A stretch of 7,090 nucleotides of DNA from Ruminococcus sp. UBA3387 (GTDB lineage: Bacteria; Bacillota; Clostridia; Oscillospirales; Ruminococcaceae). Positions within the stretch are counted from its first letter, which is position 1, and each line of letters begins with the position of its first letter. Made by a program: the position numbers and the translations under genes. Positions 5,506 to 7,090 of this stretch are shown piece by piece. A model generated the notes under the pieces. It was not told where the DNA came from and searched no databases. It saw only the letters and a list, made by a program, of their open reading frames with translations. The DNA lies in the NCBI GenBank assembly GCA_002358895.1, contig DEPR01000043.1, positions 1,868 to 8,957 on the forward strand, read 5' to 3'.

Positions 5506-6888
5506 ATGTCTGATTTTAATATGAATCTTGCTGATCTGAAAGCAAAAACAAATGCCGTAACTGATGCAAGAACTCGCTTGACATATTTATTTGATGCGGG
5601 TACATTTACTGAGCTTGACCCTTATTATTCTGCTGATTCAGACCTCGCAGGAGTTGTAACTGCTTTCGGTTACGTTGAGGGTAATCCTGTTTATGCCTTT
5701 TCACAGGATATAACAGTGAAAAACGGTGCATTGACAGAAGCTCACGCAAAGAAAATTGTTAAGGTTTATGACCTTGCTGCAAAAACAGGTGTTCCTGTTG
5801 TTGGAATTTATGATTCTTTCGGTGCTGACCTTAATAACGGTTGTAAAGCACTTAATTCTTACGGAGAACTGCTTATGTGGACTTCTAACCTCTCAGGCGT
5901 TGTTCCACAGATTTCAGTTGTTGCAGGCGTATGTGCAGGTACTTCAGCTATGCTTGCTGAGTCTGCTGACTTTGTTGTGGTAACTAAGGATTCACAGCTT
6001 TATGTTGCTCCAAACAGCGATGTAGACAATTCAGCTGAAAACGCAGGTAAGAACGGGACTGCTTCAGTTGTTGCTGAGGATGATAAGGAAGCTCTTGAAG
6101 TTGCAAAAGCAATTCTTCTCAAGCTCCCACAGAATAACCTCTCACCTGTTCCAATGTATGAGTTTGCATTGCCCGAAACTGCTTTTGGTGCTGCCGCTGA
6201 TACACAGGCGAAGGCTGTGTGTGATGATGAAAGCTTAATTGAGCTTTCAGCCGACTTCGGTGGAGCATCATATACTGCACTTGGTTCAATCGGTGGTGCT
6301 ACTGTCGGTGTGGTTGCTACAAACAAGACAGAGGACAAGCTTACTGCTGACGACTGCACAAAGATTGCACGTTTTGTAAGAGTATGCGACGCTTATGCAA
6401 TTCCTGTTGTAACTTTGGTTGATACAGAAGGCTTTAAGGCTGATAATGCAACAGAAACAGCAGGTGCAGTAAGAGAGATGACAAAGCTTGCACACGCTTA
6501 TGCAGAAGCTACAACAATCAAGATTTCCGTTGTAACAGGTAAGGCTTATGGCCCTGCATTTATTGCTCTTGCCGGCAAGGGTGCTAATGCGGATTTGGTT
6601 TATGCAACACCTGATGCTGTTATTTCAGCTCTTGCACCAATAACAGCTGTTGAGTTCCTTGCTCACGATGAACTTAAAGGTGCAGAAGATCTGACAGTTG
6701 CAAGAAATACGCTTGCCGATAAGTATGCAAAAGAACAGGCTAACAGTGCAGTTGCAGCAATGAACGGCTGTGTTGATAATGTTATTGAAACAGCTCAGCT
6801 TCGTGAAGCACTCGTGAACGCTATTGAAATAATGGCAGGAAAGAGAATTTCCAGACTTCCTAAGAAACATAGCAACATCCAGTTGTAA
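5506..6888 (+). CDS. Carboxyltransferase-domain protein of a biotin-dependent acyl-CoA carboxylase or Na+-pumping decarboxylase
   Basis: The 460-residue product has the two-lobed crotonase-like carboxyltransferase fold of PccB/MmdA/GcdA. It transfers the carboxyl between a biotin carrier and an organic acid or acyl-CoA. The N lobe shows GVVTAFGYVEGNPVYAFSQDITV (49-71), HAKKIVKVYDLA (80-91), SGVVPQISVVAGVCAG (130-145) and SADFVVV (153-159). The C lobe shows GGATVGVVATNK (263-274), ARFVRVCDAYAIPVVTLVD (288-306) and KAYGPAFIA (346-354), and ends with LPKKHSNIQL like the KHGNIPL end of the family. It is shorter than typical members (about 510). It lacks the usual N-terminal GKLTARERI region and about 14 residues around the conserved GGA-H stretch. 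Glycines in catalytic loops are replaced (GPCAGGA-like by GVCAGTS; KAYGG by KAYGP). Start: ATG with AGGAGG 7 nt upstream. The biotin carrier follows after 23 nt, in the order of decarboxylase operons. Substrate not assignable. Confidence 0.88.
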   Translation: MSDFNMNLADLKAKTNAVTDARTRLTYLFDAGTFTELDPYYSADSDLAGVVTAFGYVEGNPVYAFSQDITVKNGALTEAHAKKIVKVYDLAAKTGVPVVGIYDSFGADLNNGCKALNSYGELLMWTSNLSGVVPQISVVAGVCAGTSAMLAESADFVVVTKDSQLYVAPNSDVDNSAENAGKNGTASVVAEDDKEALEVAKAILLKLPQNNLSPVPMYEFALPETAFGAAADTQAKAVCDDESLIELSADFGGASYTALGSIGGATVGVVATNKTEDKLTADDCTKIARFVRVCDAYAIPVVTLVDTEGFKADNATETAGAVREMTKLAHAYAEATTIKISVVTGKAYGPAFIALAGKGANADLVYATPDAVISALAPITAVEFLAHDELKGAEDLTVARNTLADKYAKEQANSAVAAMNGCVDNVIETAQLREALVNAIEIMAGKRISRLPKKHSNIQL

Positions 6889-6911
6889 AATACAGATAAG
6901 GTGGTTTTAAT

Positions 6912-7090
6912 ATGAAAAGATATAACATTACAGTAAACGGAAAAGTATATGACGTTGCAGTTGAAGAAGTAGACGCAGGTTCTGCACCTGTAGCTGCTGC
7001 TCCTACTCCTGCTCCAGCAGCTGCACCAGCACCTGCTGCAACACCTGTTGCAGACGGGACAAAGGTTACAGCTCCAATGCCCGGAACTAT
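6912..7090 (+). CDS. Biotin carrier (biotin/lipoyl attachment) protein, N-terminal part, cut by the window end
   Basis: An ATG at 6912 with AAGGTGG 7 nt upstream opens a frame of 59 codons that runs off the window. It begins MKRYNITVNGKVYDVAVEEV, a typical start for gamma/biotin subunits of methylmalonyl-CoA, glutaconyl-CoA or oxaloacetate decarboxylases. A flexible Ala/Pro linker follows (about residues 24-47), and then VTAPMPGT, which opens the biotinyl domain fold. The EAMKM biotinylation motif should lie just past the window edge. It starts 23 nt after the carboxyltransferase stop, so the two are co-transcribed and presumably form one complex. The carrier would move the carboxyl-biotin from the carboxyltransferase to either a biotin carboxylase or a membrane beta subunit. 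Confidence 0.9.
   Translation, partial: MKRYNITVNGKVYDVAVEEVDAGSAPVAAAPTPAPAAAPAPAATPVADGTKVTAPMPGT

Noticed and set aside
6000..6359. 119-residue - strand open frame in the carboxyltransferase gene
   Set aside because: Shadow of a strongly conserved + strand gene, Ala/Ser-rich by complement of common codons.

Overview
The window looks like ordinary chromosome from an AT-rich, low-GC, endospore-type Firmicute, most likely a Clostridia member of the Ruminococcaceae/Oscillospiraceae kind. The reasons are the ScpA/ScpB condensin pair, a YtfI/YtfJ (DUF2953/GerW) sporulation pair, a DacF-type carboxypeptidase, strong AGGAGG-type ribosome binding sites, and a biotin-dependent carboxyltransferase followed by a biotin carrier. 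The genus is inferred from gene content only. Every gene is on the + strand.

Region 1 (1-5350) reads as one co-directional cluster. It holds the 3' end of an M50 (site-2-protease-like) membrane metalloprotease, scpA, scpB, a DUF2953 membrane protein (YtfI-like), ytfJ/gerW, a secreted D-alanyl-D-alanine carboxypeptidase, and the 23S rRNA pseudouridine synthase rluB. It closes with a strong rho-independent terminator at 5323-5350. The first five genes are very tightly packed (gaps of 2, 36, 23 and 0 nt). Short leaders of 75 and 60 nt precede dac and rluB. This mixes chromosome segregation, sporulation/germination and cell-wall functions. It resembles the Bacillus scpA-scpB-...-dacB-spmA-spmB-rluB neighbourhood, with ytfI-ytfJ in place of spmAB.

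Region 2 (5351-7090) starts a second transcription unit. A well-formed sigma-A-type promoter (TTGCGA-17-TATAAT, 5407-5435) is overlapped by an 8-bp inverted repeat that looks like an operator. It is followed by a 460-aa carboxyltransferase-domain protein and the start of a Pro/Ala-linked biotin carrier protein cut by the window end. Together they suggest a biotin-dependent acyl-CoA carboxylase or a Na+-pumping decarboxylase (methylmalonyl-CoA/oxaloacetate/glutaconyl-CoA decarboxylase type).

I found no mobile element, CRISPR array, tRNA, rRNA or clearly novel system. The most interesting items are: a 144-residue acidic extension on ScpA ending in a Trp/Tyr/Arg-rich tail; two crossing inverted repeats that would occlude the dac ribosome binding site; a repeated TACCCTT operator-like motif around the carboxyltransferase promoter; and altered catalytic-loop motifs in the carboxyltransferase. 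No gap between genes exceeds 300 bases. The largest, 5314-5505, is filled by the terminator, promoter and repeats.
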